A DNA stretch of 14,664 bases from Bryobacteraceae bacterium (lineage in GTDB: Bacteria > Acidobacteriota > Terriglobia > Bryobacterales > Bryobacteraceae), in contig JASHQT010000029.1 of NCBI GenBank assembly GCA_030039005.1, positions 1-14,664 on the forward strand, in the 5' to 3' direction. A program made the position numbers and the translations under genes. Position 1 is the stretch's first letter; every line of letters starts with the position of its first letter. The notes beneath the pieces were generated by a model. The model had not been told where the DNA came from. It was given only the letters and a program-made list of their open reading frames with translations, and did not search any database. Positions 6,220 to 14,217 of the stretch are shown here, piece after piece.

Positions 6220-6720
6220 ATGGAAGTGATGAATGCCATTCTCCTCTTGTTGATCTTCGGCCTCGGCCATCCCGCCCATGAGGCCCTGGACCCGGCCATG
6301 GGATTTCAGTTGCACAGCCGCATCCCGTGCGACGGGTACGGCGCTGCCGAGGATCTGCTCCGTATTCGCACCACCTTCTCCCCGGGCTCGACGGCGCGCG
6401 AATTCGTGGTGAGCCGCTATCATTCCGAGCGCTGCGAAGTGGACGTGTGGAAGTGCCTGCACCATGAGAAAGCTGGCTGGCGCGACATATGGTCCACATC
6501 CAATGCCGCGCCCGCGGCCCCGGCCCTGGTGCCCATCGACTCCTGCTATGAATGGGGTTCGAAGGAACCATCGCAATACGTCTTGAGCGGATGGTATCGG
6601 CAATCCGATCCCAAGGCCGAATGGCAGCAGGTGCGCATCAAGCAGGTTTCTTCGCAGCCGGAAGTCTATGAGTTTAACGATCCACAAGGCGGCACGGCGC
6701 GGCTGGAAGTCGGCCGCTGA
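6220..6720 (+). CDS. Putative secreted protein of unknown function
   Basis: The product is 166 residues. A short N-terminal hydrophobic run (NAILLLLIFGLGHPAHEA) suggests an export signal with a possible cleavage after about residue 20. The mature part has four cysteines (in IPCDGYG, SERCEVDVWKC and DSCYEWG), compatible with two disulphides in an oxidising compartment. It is rich in Trp and Tyr and predicted beta-strands. I recognise no family. ATG 6220 is the longest start; ATG 6229 gives a more typical signal (MNAILLLL) but its GGAAG is only two bases away, so the start is uncertain. It follows the mutase by 48 bases with no clear promoter or terminator between, and converges on the response regulator gene. 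Confidence 0.65.
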   Translation: MEVMNAILLLLIFGLGHPAHEALDPAMGFQLHSRIPCDGYGAAEDLLRIRTTFSPGSTAREFVVSRYHSERCEVDVWKCLHHEKAGWRDIWSTSNAAPAAPALVPIDSCYEWGSKEPSQYVLSGWYRQSDPKAEWQQVRIKQVSSQPEVYEFNDPQGGTARLEVGR

Positions 6721-6735
6721 CGAAAGCCAGTCCTG

Positions 6736-7353
6736 TTACAGCCAACCTTTAGCCCGCGCGATCCGGGCCGCTTCCACGCGATTGCTCGCGCCCAATTTGT
6801 TGATGGCCTCGGAAAGATAATTGCGCACGGTACCCTCCGAAAGCCCCAGTTTCCCGGCGATCTCGGCGCCCGCGACGCCTTCACCCGCCAGGCGAACCAC
6901 TTGCCGCTCGCGTTCGGTGAGCGGATCGGCTTCGCCCCAGGCTTCGGCCACCAGTTCCGGATCGATGACTCTTAGGCCTTGCTGCACGCGCCGCACGGCA
7001 TCCGCCAAATCCTTAGCCGGTTTGTCCTTCAGCAAATACCCCGATGCGCCGGCGTCCAAGGCGCGCCGCAGATAGCCCGCGCGGGCGAACGTCGTCAGGA
7101 TGATCACGCGGGTCGCCGACCCGAGGCGCTTTAACTCGGCCGCCGCCTCCAAACCGCTCATCTCGGGCATTTCAATATCTGTGATGAGCACATCCGGACG
7201 CTGTTCGGCTACCGCCGTGAGCGCGGACCGGCCATCGCGCGCCTGGCCCACCACGGCGATATCTTGCTCGATCTCAAGCAGCGCGGCCAGCGCTCCCAGA
7301 ACCATTCCCTGGTCTTCGGCAATCACTACTCGGATCGCTTTGCCGGACTTCAT
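6736..7353 (-). CDS. NarL/LuxR-family response regulator
   Basis: This 205-residue DNA-binding regulator has a receiver domain (about 6-122) with all key residues: E13/D14, phosphoacceptor Asp59 (VLITDIEMPEMSG), Thr87 and Lys109 (GYLLKDKPAKDL). A LuxR-type helix-turn-helix occupies about 143-202 (LTERERQVVRLAGEGVAGAE, GLSEGTVRNYLSEAINKLGA). The arrangement matches DesR/LiaR-type regulators. The ATG at 7351-7353 overlaps the kinase stop codon (ATGA), and the open frame upstream of it is antisense-like. It is surely the partner of the kinase encoded just before it. Targets are unknown; the palindrome at 9089-9100 ahead of the operon is a candidate autoregulatory site. No terminator is visible after the stop. 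Confidence 0.94.
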   Translation of the reverse strand: MKSGKAIRVVIAEDQGMVLGALAALLEIEQDIAVVGQARDGRSALTAVAEQRPDVLITDIEMPEMSGLEAAAELKRLGSATRVIILTTFARAGYLRRALDAGASGYLLKDKPAKDLADAVRRVQQGLRVIDPELVAEAWGEADPLTERERQVVRLAGEGVAGAEIAGKLGLSEGTVRNYLSEAINKLGASNRVEAARIARAKGWL

Positions 7354-8435
7354 GCGTTCGCGCTCTCCCCCGCGGCGAGCGGCAGCACGATGGTGACCCG
7401 CGTTCCGGCACTGGTTTCGCGCTGCAACGTGCCTCCCAGCGCCTCTACCCGTTCCCGCATTCCGCGCACGCCGTTCCCTTCCACCTGGATTCCGCCACGG
7501 CCGTCGTCGTGGATCTCCAGCCGGCAGGATCCGTTCACCCTCTCGATCTTCATGCGGCAATGCGCCGCGCCGGCATGGCGAACCACGTTGGTGACGGCCT
7601 CCCGGACCGCGAGAGCCAGAACGGTCTCCTGCGCGGGTGAAAGGGGCACCGACGCCGTCTCACACTCCGCGGTTACGCCTGCGGTCCGCAACGTGGAAGC
7701 CGCGCGAGCAATTTCCTCGTCTAATCCGCGGGACCGGTATCCGCCGATGGCTTTGCGCACCTCGGCCAGCGCGTCGCGCGAGATCCGCTCCACGTCGCGG
7801 ATTTCGTTTTCCGCCCGCGCCGGTTCGTGCCCGATCAGCTTCGCCGCCAGCTCCGACTTCAGAACCACGACCGAGAGCGTGTGCCCCAGGACGTCGTGCA
7901 AATCCCGCGCAATCCGCTCGCGTTCGGCCACGCGCGCCAGGTGTTCGATCTCGTCGTGCGCCATGCGCAGCCGGCGGTTGGCCTCGTTTCTTTGCGCGAA
8001 ATAGATACTTACGGACCCTATGCTCAGGGACAGGCCGATGCAGTAAACCCAGAACCAGATGCTCAGATGGAGCAGGAGAGCTTCCGCGGCAACGACAGCC
8101 AACAACGCCCCCAGGGCTTTCGCTGCGAACCCCGCGTCCCCGGCGTACGCGATCCCGGTGCAGGCATAAATGATGAAAACCGCCGCGCCCTCGTTCCACG
8201 GCGCAAACCCCAAGCCCAGCAGCGCGATCGCCGCGGAAATTGCTAAGCGCCGGCGTACCCGGACCCAATAGCCGGCAAAATAGAGGACGAGGAAGATGCC
8301 GGACGCCAAGCCTGTAGCCAGCCATTCCTTCCAATGCGCGCGGGCAACAAACGGTTGGACGAAAAAGAATCCCAGGTAGACCAGCCATACATAAGGCGTC
8401 CAGCCGAGTTCTGGATTGCGGGGTAGCAGACGCAT
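7350..8435 (-). CDS. DesK/LiaS-type membrane histidine kinase
   Basis: The 361-residue sensor kinase has four to six membrane spans in residues about 12-145 (for example PYVWLVYLGFFFVQPFV, EWLATGLASGIFLVLYFAGY, SIWFWVYCIGLSLSIGSVSI) with no large extracellular domain. This suggests that it senses a signal within the membrane. A HisKA_3 dimerisation helix follows with His180 in ERIARDLHDVLGHTLS. The HATPase_c domain has an N box at REAVTNVVRHAG (279-290) and glycine-rich motifs at DDGRGG and GNGVRGMRERVEALGG. All catalytic elements are intact. An AGAAG ribosome binding site precedes the ATG at 8435. It lies nine bases after the 194-residue membrane protein and overlaps the regulator gene by four. 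Confidence 0.94.
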   Translation of the reverse strand: MRLLPRNPELGWTPYVWLVYLGFFFVQPFVARAHWKEWLATGLASGIFLVLYFAGYWVRVRRRLAISAAIALLGLGFAPWNEGAAVFIIYACTGIAYAGDAGFAAKALGALLAVVAAEALLLHLSIWFWVYCIGLSLSIGSVSIYFAQRNEANRRLRMAHDEIEHLARVAERERIARDLHDVLGHTLSVVVLKSELAAKLIGHEPARAENEIRDVERISRDALAEVRKAIGGYRSRGLDEEIARAASTLRTAGVTAECETASVPLSPAQETVLALAVREAVTNVVRHAGAAHCRMKIERVNGSCRLEIHDDGRGGIQVEGNGVRGMRERVEALGGTLQRETSAGTRVTIVLPLAAGESANA

Positions 8436-8444
8436 GGCAAACTT

Positions 8445-9029
8445 CTATCGGGATGCAAGCCTATACTGACACAGAATCTCGGCTTCGGTAGCCCATAAGG
8501 CGAGCCCGCAGACCCCAGATGCCACGATGCTGCGAAGGTCCCCAGCCGCAACAGCAAATGAAGCCACGACGCCCAATACCATGGCCGCCGCAGTCCAGTG
8601 GTAGATGGGTGCCCGGAATATTTTCGCCAGCGGGATGAAGTGCAACCCGACAATGAGGCCGACGGCCTGCGGGATCACGTCGGGGTGCCCCGTGTGGCTC
8701 AGCCAGTTCGACGCGACGATGCAGGCCGCCCACTCGATGACCACGAGGGTCCAGTAGGGTTTGGATACGTCAGACCAGCCTTGGCCGCCGCGGGTTGAGT
8801 ACGGCAACCGGCGAACCCGCACAAGCTGCGCGATCGGCCAAATAACGGACACCCCCGCCAGCAGCGCGAGCGCGGCGAGCAACGCGGGATTGGAAATTTC
8901 TCCGAAATACACCGCTCCGAGCATCCAGCAGGAGCCGAAGAAGCCGCAAACCAGGGCGCCGATGGCGCGGCCCTTGAACGCCTCCGCGCCAAGGATCGAG
9001 GGATCAGGCACTGCAATTGTTGTTTCCAT
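8445..9029 (-). CDS. Polytopic membrane protein, first gene of the kinase/regulator operon
   Basis: The 194-residue product has about five to six predicted membrane spans (AIGALVCGFFGSCWMLGAVY, LLAALALLAGVSVIWPIAQL, YWTLVVIEWAACIVASNWL, AVGLIVGLHFIPLA, TAAAMVLGVVASFAVAAG, IVASGVCGLALWATEAEIL). A short cytoplasmic-looking N-terminus (METTIAVPDPSI) and one polar loop (RRLPYSTRGGQGWSDVSKPY) are the main soluble parts. No family is assigned with confidence. It shares an operon with the kinase (nine-base gap). It may be the sensed partner, an accessory sensor, or a target, but this is inference from position. The ATG at 9027-9029 has a modest AGAG upstream. Confidence 0.8.
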   Translation of the reverse strand: METTIAVPDPSILGAEAFKGRAIGALVCGFFGSCWMLGAVYFGEISNPALLAALALLAGVSVIWPIAQLVRVRRLPYSTRGGQGWSDVSKPYWTLVVIEWAACIVASNWLSHTGHPDVIPQAVGLIVGLHFIPLAKIFRAPIYHWTAAAMVLGVVASFAVAAGDLRSIVASGVCGLALWATEAEILCQYRLASR

Positions 9030-9088
9030 GGCTCTATGCTGCCCTGGAAGCGCGGGCTCGGGTAGTGAAGTTCGTCAGGCGGCGCGCA

Positions 9089-9100
9089 TGACAATTGTCA
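9089..9100. promoter_or_regulatory. Perfect 12-bp palindrome, candidate operator
   Basis: TGACAATTGTCA is a perfect dyad. After one mismatch on each side the symmetry resumes with CGC/GCG (9085-9087 and 9102-9104). It covers the ribokinase stop codon and lies about 60 bases upstream of the membrane protein/kinase/regulator operon. There is no T-run after it on the minus strand, so it does not look like a terminator. Confidence 0.45.
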
Positions 9101-10027
9101 CGCGTGAGTTCGTGCGAACAGCGACTCCACCTCGGCCCTGGACGGCGCCGATGTCTGGGCTCCCGGCCGCGTCACCGAAATCGCGGCGGCGGCGTTGGCG
9201 AACCGCAGCGCGTCCTCGATGGCGAGATCCTCGACGAGCGCGATGGCAAGCGCTGCATTGAACGTATCGCCCGCGGCCGTGGAGTCCACAGCGCGTACGG
9301 GGACAGCCGGTACGATGATGCTGCGCCCGGAGCCGCAATACACACAGCCACGATCGCCCAGCTTCACGATCACCGACCCGGCGCCGCGTTCCAAGATCCG
9401 CCGGCCGATCGCTTGGGCCTCATCCGGTATCAGCCGGCCGGGCGTCACGCCCGCGAGCATGCAGGCTTCCGTCTCGTTGGGCGTCGCGATGTCCACGAGC
9501 GCGAGGATTTCATCCGGCACCTCGCGCGCGGGCGCGGGATCCAGGATTCCGATAGCGGCGTGTTGACGGGCATTCCGTAAGCCCTTGGCGACGGTTTCGA
9601 GAGGAACTTCCAGTTGCAACAGCACGCATCGCGCGCCTTCGAGCGAACCGATATCCCCGGGTGAGACCAGCGCATTCGCCCCCGGCGCCACCGTGATCGA
9701 GTTCTGTCCGGCTTCATCCACGTGGATCAAAGCCACTCCGGTTGCTTCCGATCCGGTTTCGAGCACCGCTTGAATATCCACGCCCACGTCGGCCAGATTG
9801 GTCTTGAGCGCCCTACCGAACGCATCGGATCCGACGCGCCCCACCATCCGCACCGCCGATGCGCCGCGCGCCAATTTCGCGGCGGCGTATGCCTGGTTCG
9901 CGCCCTTGCCTCCCGGAACCGTGCGAAAGCCGCGCCCGAGAATTGTTTCTCCCGGCATCGGCAAACGATCCACCTCCAGGACGAAATCCATGTTCAGACT
10001 GCCGATGACCACAATCGAACCAGGCAT
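9098..10027 (-). CDS. rbsK: Ribokinase (PfkB family)
   Basis: This 309-residue cytoplasmic kinase would phosphorylate ribose at O5 with ATP, feeding the pentose phosphate pool. Family marks are the N-terminal sugar-binding strand GSLNMDFVLEVDRLPMPGET (9-28), the PfkB signature PGGKGANQAYAAAKL (38-52), the NETEAC turn (184-189), and the C-terminal signature DSTAAGDTFNAA (248-259) with Asp254 as catalytic base in the anion hole. Length is normal. The reading frame is open upstream to about 10486, but only the ATG at 10025-10027 gives a proper N-terminus, and it overlaps the permease stop as TGATG. Coupling to a permease supports a pathway for ribose or nucleoside-derived sugar; other PfkB sugars (for example deoxyribose) cannot be excluded. 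Confidence 0.93.
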   Translation of the reverse strand: MPGSIVVIGSLNMDFVLEVDRLPMPGETILGRGFRTVPGGKGANQAYAAAKLARGASAVRMVGRVGSDAFGRALKTNLADVGVDIQAVLETGSEATGVALIHVDEAGQNSITVAPGANALVSPGDIGSLEGARCVLLQLEVPLETVAKGLRNARQHAAIGILDPAPAREVPDEILALVDIATPNETEACMLAGVTPGRLIPDEAQAIGRRILERGAGSVIVKLGDRGCVYCGSGRSIIVPAVPVRAVDSTAAGDTFNAALAIALVEDLAIEDALRFANAAAAISVTRPGAQTSAPSRAEVESLFARTHA

Positions 10028-11025
10028 CAGACGCTCGCTACGCCGATCAGCACCAGCCCGAGAACGTATCCAGCGAACATCAGCCCCACCAGCGCCCAGG
10101 TGCTCTTGGCCGCGCCCGTGAATTCGCGCCAGATCAGGACGCCCCAGATAGCCGCCACCAACGTCGCGCCCTGGCCGAGCGCGTAAGAAATCGCCGGCCC
10201 CGCCACGCCGGAGGCGATCACGTTCAGCGACAGCGCGAGCATCCAGATGCAGCCGCCGAGGAATCCGAGCGAATGCAGCCGCGTGCGTCCGCGAAAATAA
10301 TCCGCATAGCTGTAGCGGCCCGCGCGCATGAAGACGGTGTTTACCACGGCGTTGCTGGCCAGCACGCCGATCGAGAACAAAACCAGCGCGGTGTAAGGCG
10401 TCAGCAAACCGGGTTCGATCGCGCGCGTGGTGAAATCCGGCGATAGGGAAGCCACCAGTTGCGGATAGAAAAATCCCATCAGGCACCCGGCCACGATCGC
10501 AAACACCAGTCCCCTGAATGTCTTGGTCTGCTTTCCCGCCCCGATCCGGCGGTGCGCGAGCGCCGACATCACCATGGCGAGAACGATCATCGCCACACCG
10601 CCAAACAACAGATGCGGGCTACCTTTCGGCGACAGAACATAACTCTTCAGTGTCCCGATCACGAGCGCGAGTCCGACTCCCACCGGAAAGGCAACCGCCA
10701 TGCCCGCCGCATCGATCGCGACCACTAGCAAAATATTCGAGATGTTGAAGAGCACCCCGCTCGAAATGGCGGTCCACGCCGCTCCGCTCGCCGCGCCGCG
10801 CAGATTCTCGAGGAACGACGCTCCCCCAGCCGGCCCCGCGCTGCCCAGCGTCAGCCCGAATATCAGGGAAAACACCATTACGCCGATCGCGTAATCCCAG
10901 TAAAACAGCTCAAACGGCCACTTGTCTTTTCCGGCGAGCTTCTGCGTGTTGGCCCAGGAACCCCAGCCTAGCATCGTAACGACGCACAACAGGACCGCGG
11001 TTCCAAGATCGTGAACGATAAACAC
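10027..11025 (-). CDS. GRP/DMT-type sugar or nucleoside permease
   Basis: The 332-residue protein is a polytopic membrane transporter with about ten hydrophobic spans. The N-terminal pattern TMLGWGSWANTQKLAGKDKW followed by PFELFYWDYAIGVMVFSLIF is typical of the glucose/ribose-porter branch of the drug/metabolite transporter superfamily, which also includes RbsU-like and plant ureide permease-like proteins. Such permeases work alone, without an ATPase, usually by proton coupling. The substrate is inferred to be ribose or a related sugar or nucleoside from the directly coupled ribokinase. The start is GTG at 11023-11025, without a ribosome binding site; a -10-like TATACT lies just upstream, so the mRNA may be almost leaderless. 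Confidence 0.86.
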   Translation of the reverse strand: MFIVHDLGTAVLLCVVTMLGWGSWANTQKLAGKDKWPFELFYWDYAIGVMVFSLIFGLTLGSAGPAGGASFLENLRGAASGAAWTAISSGVLFNISNILLVVAIDAAGMAVAFPVGVGLALVIGTLKSYVLSPKGSPHLLFGGVAMIVLAMVMSALAHRRIGAGKQTKTFRGLVFAIVAGCLMGFFYPQLVASLSPDFTTRAIEPGLLTPYTALVLFSIGVLASNAVVNTVFMRAGRYSYADYFRGRTRLHSLGFLGGCIWMLALSLNVIASGVAGPAISYALGQGATLVAAIWGVLIWREFTGAAKSTWALVGLMFAGYVLGLVLIGVASV

Positions 11026-11036
11026 GGGCGAGGGCT

Positions 11037-11042
11037 AGTATA
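11037..11042 (-). promoter_or_regulatory. Possible -10 box for the permease/ribokinase operon
   Basis: On the minus strand TATACT matches the -10 consensus at five of six positions. The -35 region 16 bases upstream (GCGGAA) is poor. Transcription would begin near 11030, only a few bases before the GTG start at 11025. Confidence 0.35.
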
Positions 11043-11139
11043 CAGCGCGGCGTCGCCATTCCGCCGGATCGCGGCCCCGTGATCGGCCCGCAATGTTCGC
11101 GAAACGATTTCCGTGTAACAAGATCTAACGAAGATACTA

Positions 11140-14100
11140 ATGCAGCCCGAGATATCGCAAGACCGGCTGCCTTCGAGCGGGGGACCGCTCGCGGGCGGCG
11201 GGGAGCTCGGCGCTTTGATGCGTGCCATGGACTGGTCGCGAACGGCGCTCGGCCCGGTGGAGTCCTGGCCCCAAGCCCTGCGGACTTCCGTACGCATCAT
11301 GCTCACCTCGCGCCAACCCATGTTCGTTTGGTGGGGCGACGAGCTGATCAATCTTTATAACGACGCTTATAAGTCCATCCTCGGCGGCAAGCATCCTTGG
11401 GCGCTGGGTCAGCCGGCGGCCAAGGTCTGGCGCGAAATCTGGGACCAGATCGAACCGCGCGCGCGGCAGGCCATGACCGCGAATGAAGGTACTTACGATG
11501 AAGCCCTGTTGCTGATCATGGAGCGCAACGGTTACCGGGAAGAGACGCACTACACGTTTTCCTACAGCCCCGTACCGAGCGACACGGGCGAGCCGGGCGG
11601 CATTCTATGCGCCAATACCGACGACACGCAGCGGATCATCGGTGCGCGCCAACTCGCCTTGTTGCGCGAACTGGCCACTCGGACCGCCGACGCGCGCACC
11701 ATCGCCGAGGCCTGTGCGCTCAGCGCCCAGTCGCTCGAAACCAACACCCGCGATCTGCCGTTCGCCCTAATTTACTTGCTCGATGCCGACCACCGGCGCG
11801 TCGTGTTGGCGGGAAGCTCCGGAATCTCCGCCGGTCACCCCGCGGCGCCGCGGGAGGCGCCCCTAGACTCTCCCCCCCATTCTAAATTGGTGTGGCCCTT
11901 CGCCGAAGTCTTGCACACGCATGCGCCGGCGCTGGTGAGCGATCTCGAATTCCTCGGCCGGCTACCCCGTGGAGCTTGGGACCGGCCCTCTGAGCAGGCC
12001 GCCGTGCTTCCCATCGCTCCGTCGGGCAAGACCGGACGGTCGGGCGTACTGGTCACCGGCCTGAATCCCTACCGGCTCTTCGACGACAGTTACCAGGGAT
12101 TCTTAGGGTTGGTGACCGGGCAAATCGCCGCCGCGATCGGCAATGCCCAGGCTTACGAAGAAGAGCGGCGCAGGGCCGAAGCTCTGGCCGAACTCGATCG
12201 CGCCAAGACCGCGTTCTTCTCCAACGTCTCGCATGAATTTCGCACGCCTTTGACGCTCATGCTGGGACCGCTCGAGGAGCTCGTCGCCATGCGCGAGGAT
12301 TACCAGACTCCCAATGAGCGGAATTTAATCGCCGTGGCGTATCGCAACGGACTGCGGCTGCTCAAGTTGGTAAACAGCTTGCTGGATTTCGCGCGCATCG
12401 AGGCGGGCCGGATACAGGCCAGCTATGTGCCGACGGATCTGGCCGCCTTCACCGCTGACCTCGCCGCCAGCTTTCAATCGGCCACCGACAAAGCCGGCCT
12501 GCGCTTCATTGTGGACTGCCGTCCTCTGCCGGAGCCGGTGTACGTCGATCGCGACATGTGGGAGAAAGTGGTGCTGAATCTCATCTCGAACGCCTTCAAG
12601 TTTACGTTTGAAGGCCAAATTTGCGTGGAGTTGGGGCAAACGGAGGATGGGTCGGCGGCCAGGCTCACCGTGCGCGATACCGGCACCGGCATTCCCGCCG
12701 AGGAAATGCCGAGGCTGTTCGAGCGATTCCATCGCGTGGAGGGCGCGCCGGGCCGCACGCACGAGGGAACAGGGATCGGCCTGGCGCTGGTGCAGGAACT
12801 GGTGAAGTTGCATGGCGGCAGCATTTCCGCGCAAAGCGAGCCGGGGAGTGGGAGCGCGTTCACCGTGCGGGTTCCGTTCGGTTCCGCGCACCTCGCCAAG
12901 GAACGGATTGGCGCCGCGCGAGCAGAGGATGTACCGGCCGCATCCACGGCGACGCGCTCCGAAGCTTACGTGGATGAAGCCCTCGGATGGCTCTGGCCAT
13001 ACGATCGCGAACTGGACACGAGTCTTCCGCCTCAATCTGGGGAACGGGCAGCGCCTAATACCGCGAAGCCCGGCGCTCGCGGCCGAGTGTTGCTGGCGGA
13101 CGACAACGCGGACATGCGGGCCTACGTCGCGCGGCTGCTCGGGCCGTATTTCGAAGTCGACGCGGTCTCTGACGGGCGGCAGGCCCTGGAGCACGCCCTC
13201 AATCATCCGCCGGACCTGATCCTGAGCGACATCATGATGACGGGCCTGGATGGCTTCGCGCTGTTGAAGGCCTTGCGCGCGGAATCCTCCACCAGCACGC
13301 TTCCGGTGATCCTGCTCTCGGCCCGCGCCGGTGAGGAATCCCGCGTCGAAGGTATCGAAGCGGGCGCGGACGATTACCTGGTGAAACCGTTCACGGCGCG
13401 GGAACTGCTGGCGCGCGTCACCACGCATCTGGAAATGAGCCGGTTGCGCCGCGAGGTTGCCGAACGGGAACGCGAGCTGCGCCGCGATGCCGAGGCTGCT
13501 CGTGAGCGCGCCACCGCCGCCGTGGCAGCGCTGCGCCGCGCCAACGCCGATCTGGAACAGTTCGCGTATTCGGCCAGTCACGATCTGCAGGAGCCGCTGC
13601 GGATGGTGTCTACTTTCAGCCAACTGCTCCAAATGAACTACGCGGGCAAGCTGGACGAACAGGCCGACGTCATCATCGGCCACTGCGTAGACGGCGCCAC
13701 GCGCATGGGTCGTATGATCCGGGACCTTCTCGAATACACCCGCGCGGCGACGATCTCCGAGGCTCCCAGCGAAATCGCGGATCTCAACGAGGCGCTGACG
13801 GCCGCGCTCACCAATCTTGCCGCGTCGATCGAGGAATCCAAAGCCACCGTGACGCACGACCCTCTTCCTTCGCTCGAAGCCGAACCGGTGCACCTGCAGC
13901 AGATCTTTCAGAATCTGGTGTCGAACGCCATCAAGTATCGCAGCCAGGAACCGCCGCGCATCCACGTCAGCGCAGCGCAGCGTAACGGAGCGTGGGAACT
14001 TTCCGTGCGCGACAATGGAATCGGCATCGAGCCGCGCTACCAGGAGCAGGTCTTCGGACTTTTCAAACGTCTGCACACCGGCGGCCGGTACTCGGGTACG

Positions 14101-14217
14101 GGTCTGGGTCTGGCTATCTGCAAGAAGCTCATAGAGCGGTATCACGGGCGAATTTGGGTGGAATCGCAATATGGCGAGGGCGCGACCTTCTTTTTCACCC
14201 TGCGAGAGAGCGAGTGA
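11140..14217 (+). CDS. Hybrid sensor kinase with two kinase cores flanking a receiver (PAS-GAF-HK-REC-HK)
   Basis: The 1025-residue protein has no membrane span and is probably cytoplasmic. A PAS-like domain (about 55-165, MFVWWGDELINLYNDAYKSI) is followed by a GAF domain (about 172-345) and the first kinase core: HisKA with His365 in FFSNVSHEFRTPLTLMLGPL, and HATPase_c with NLISNAFKF, DTGTGIP and HEGTGIGLAL. A complete receiver (about 647-765) carries Asp697 in LILSDIMMTGLDG and the Lys of DYLVKPF. A charged coiled coil (about 766-805) leads to a second core with His814 in FAYSASHDLQEPLRMVSTFS, an N box NLVSNAIKY and GTGLGLAICKKL. The second core is of the phytochrome-like type that usually pairs with Rcp1-like regulators, and such a regulator is the next gene. 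The ATG at 11140 has a weak GAAGA site. Confidence 0.92.
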   Translation: MQPEISQDRLPSSGGPLAGGGELGALMRAMDWSRTALGPVESWPQALRTSVRIMLTSRQPMFVWWGDELINLYNDAYKSILGGKHPWALGQPAAKVWREIWDQIEPRARQAMTANEGTYDEALLLIMERNGYREETHYTFSYSPVPSDTGEPGGILCANTDDTQRIIGARQLALLRELATRTADARTIAEACALSAQSLETNTRDLPFALIYLLDADHRRVVLAGSSGISAGHPAAPREAPLDSPPHSKLVWPFAEVLHTHAPALVSDLEFLGRLPRGAWDRPSEQAAVLPIAPSGKTGRSGVLVTGLNPYRLFDDSYQGFLGLVTGQIAAAIGNAQAYEEERRRAEALAELDRAKTAFFSNVSHEFRTPLTLMLGPLEELVAMREDYQTPNERNLIAVAYRNGLRLLKLVNSLLDFARIEAGRIQASYVPTDLAAFTADLAASFQSATDKAGLRFIVDCRPLPEPVYVDRDMWEKVVLNLISNAFKFTFEGQICVELGQTEDGSAARLTVRDTGTGIPAEEMPRLFERFHRVEGAPGRTHEGTGIGLALVQELVKLHGGSISAQSEPGSGSAFTVRVPFGSAHLAKERIGAARAEDVPAASTATRSEAYVDEALGWLWPYDRELDTSLPPQSGERAAPNTAKPGARGRVLLADDNADMRAYVARLLGPYFEVDAVSDGRQALEHALNHPPDLILSDIMMTGLDGFALLKALRAESSTSTLPVILLSARAGEESRVEGIEAGADDYLVKPFTARELLARVTTHLEMSRLRREVAERERELRRDAEAARERATAAVAALRRANADLEQFAYSASHDLQEPLRMVSTFSQLLQMNYAGKLDEQADVIIGHCVDGATRMGRMIRDLLEYTRAATISEAPSEIADLNEALTAALTNLAASIEESKATVTHDPLPSLEAEPVHLQQIFQNLVSNAIKYRSQEPPRIHVSAAQRNGAWELSVRDNGIGIEPRYQEQVFGLFKRLHTGGRYSGTGLGLAICKKLIERYHGRIWVESQYGEGATFFFTLRESE

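Noticed and set aside
7354..7560. N-terminal extension of the NarL-type regulator by 69 codons
   Set aside because: It lies within the kinase ATPase domain and is Arg/Gly-rich; the ATGA overlap at 7350-7353 marks the true start.
10028..10486. N-terminal extension of the ribokinase frame
   Set aside because: The residues before MPGSIVVIGS are Arg-rich shadow sequence of the permease gene; the ATG at 10027 gives a normal-length ribokinase.
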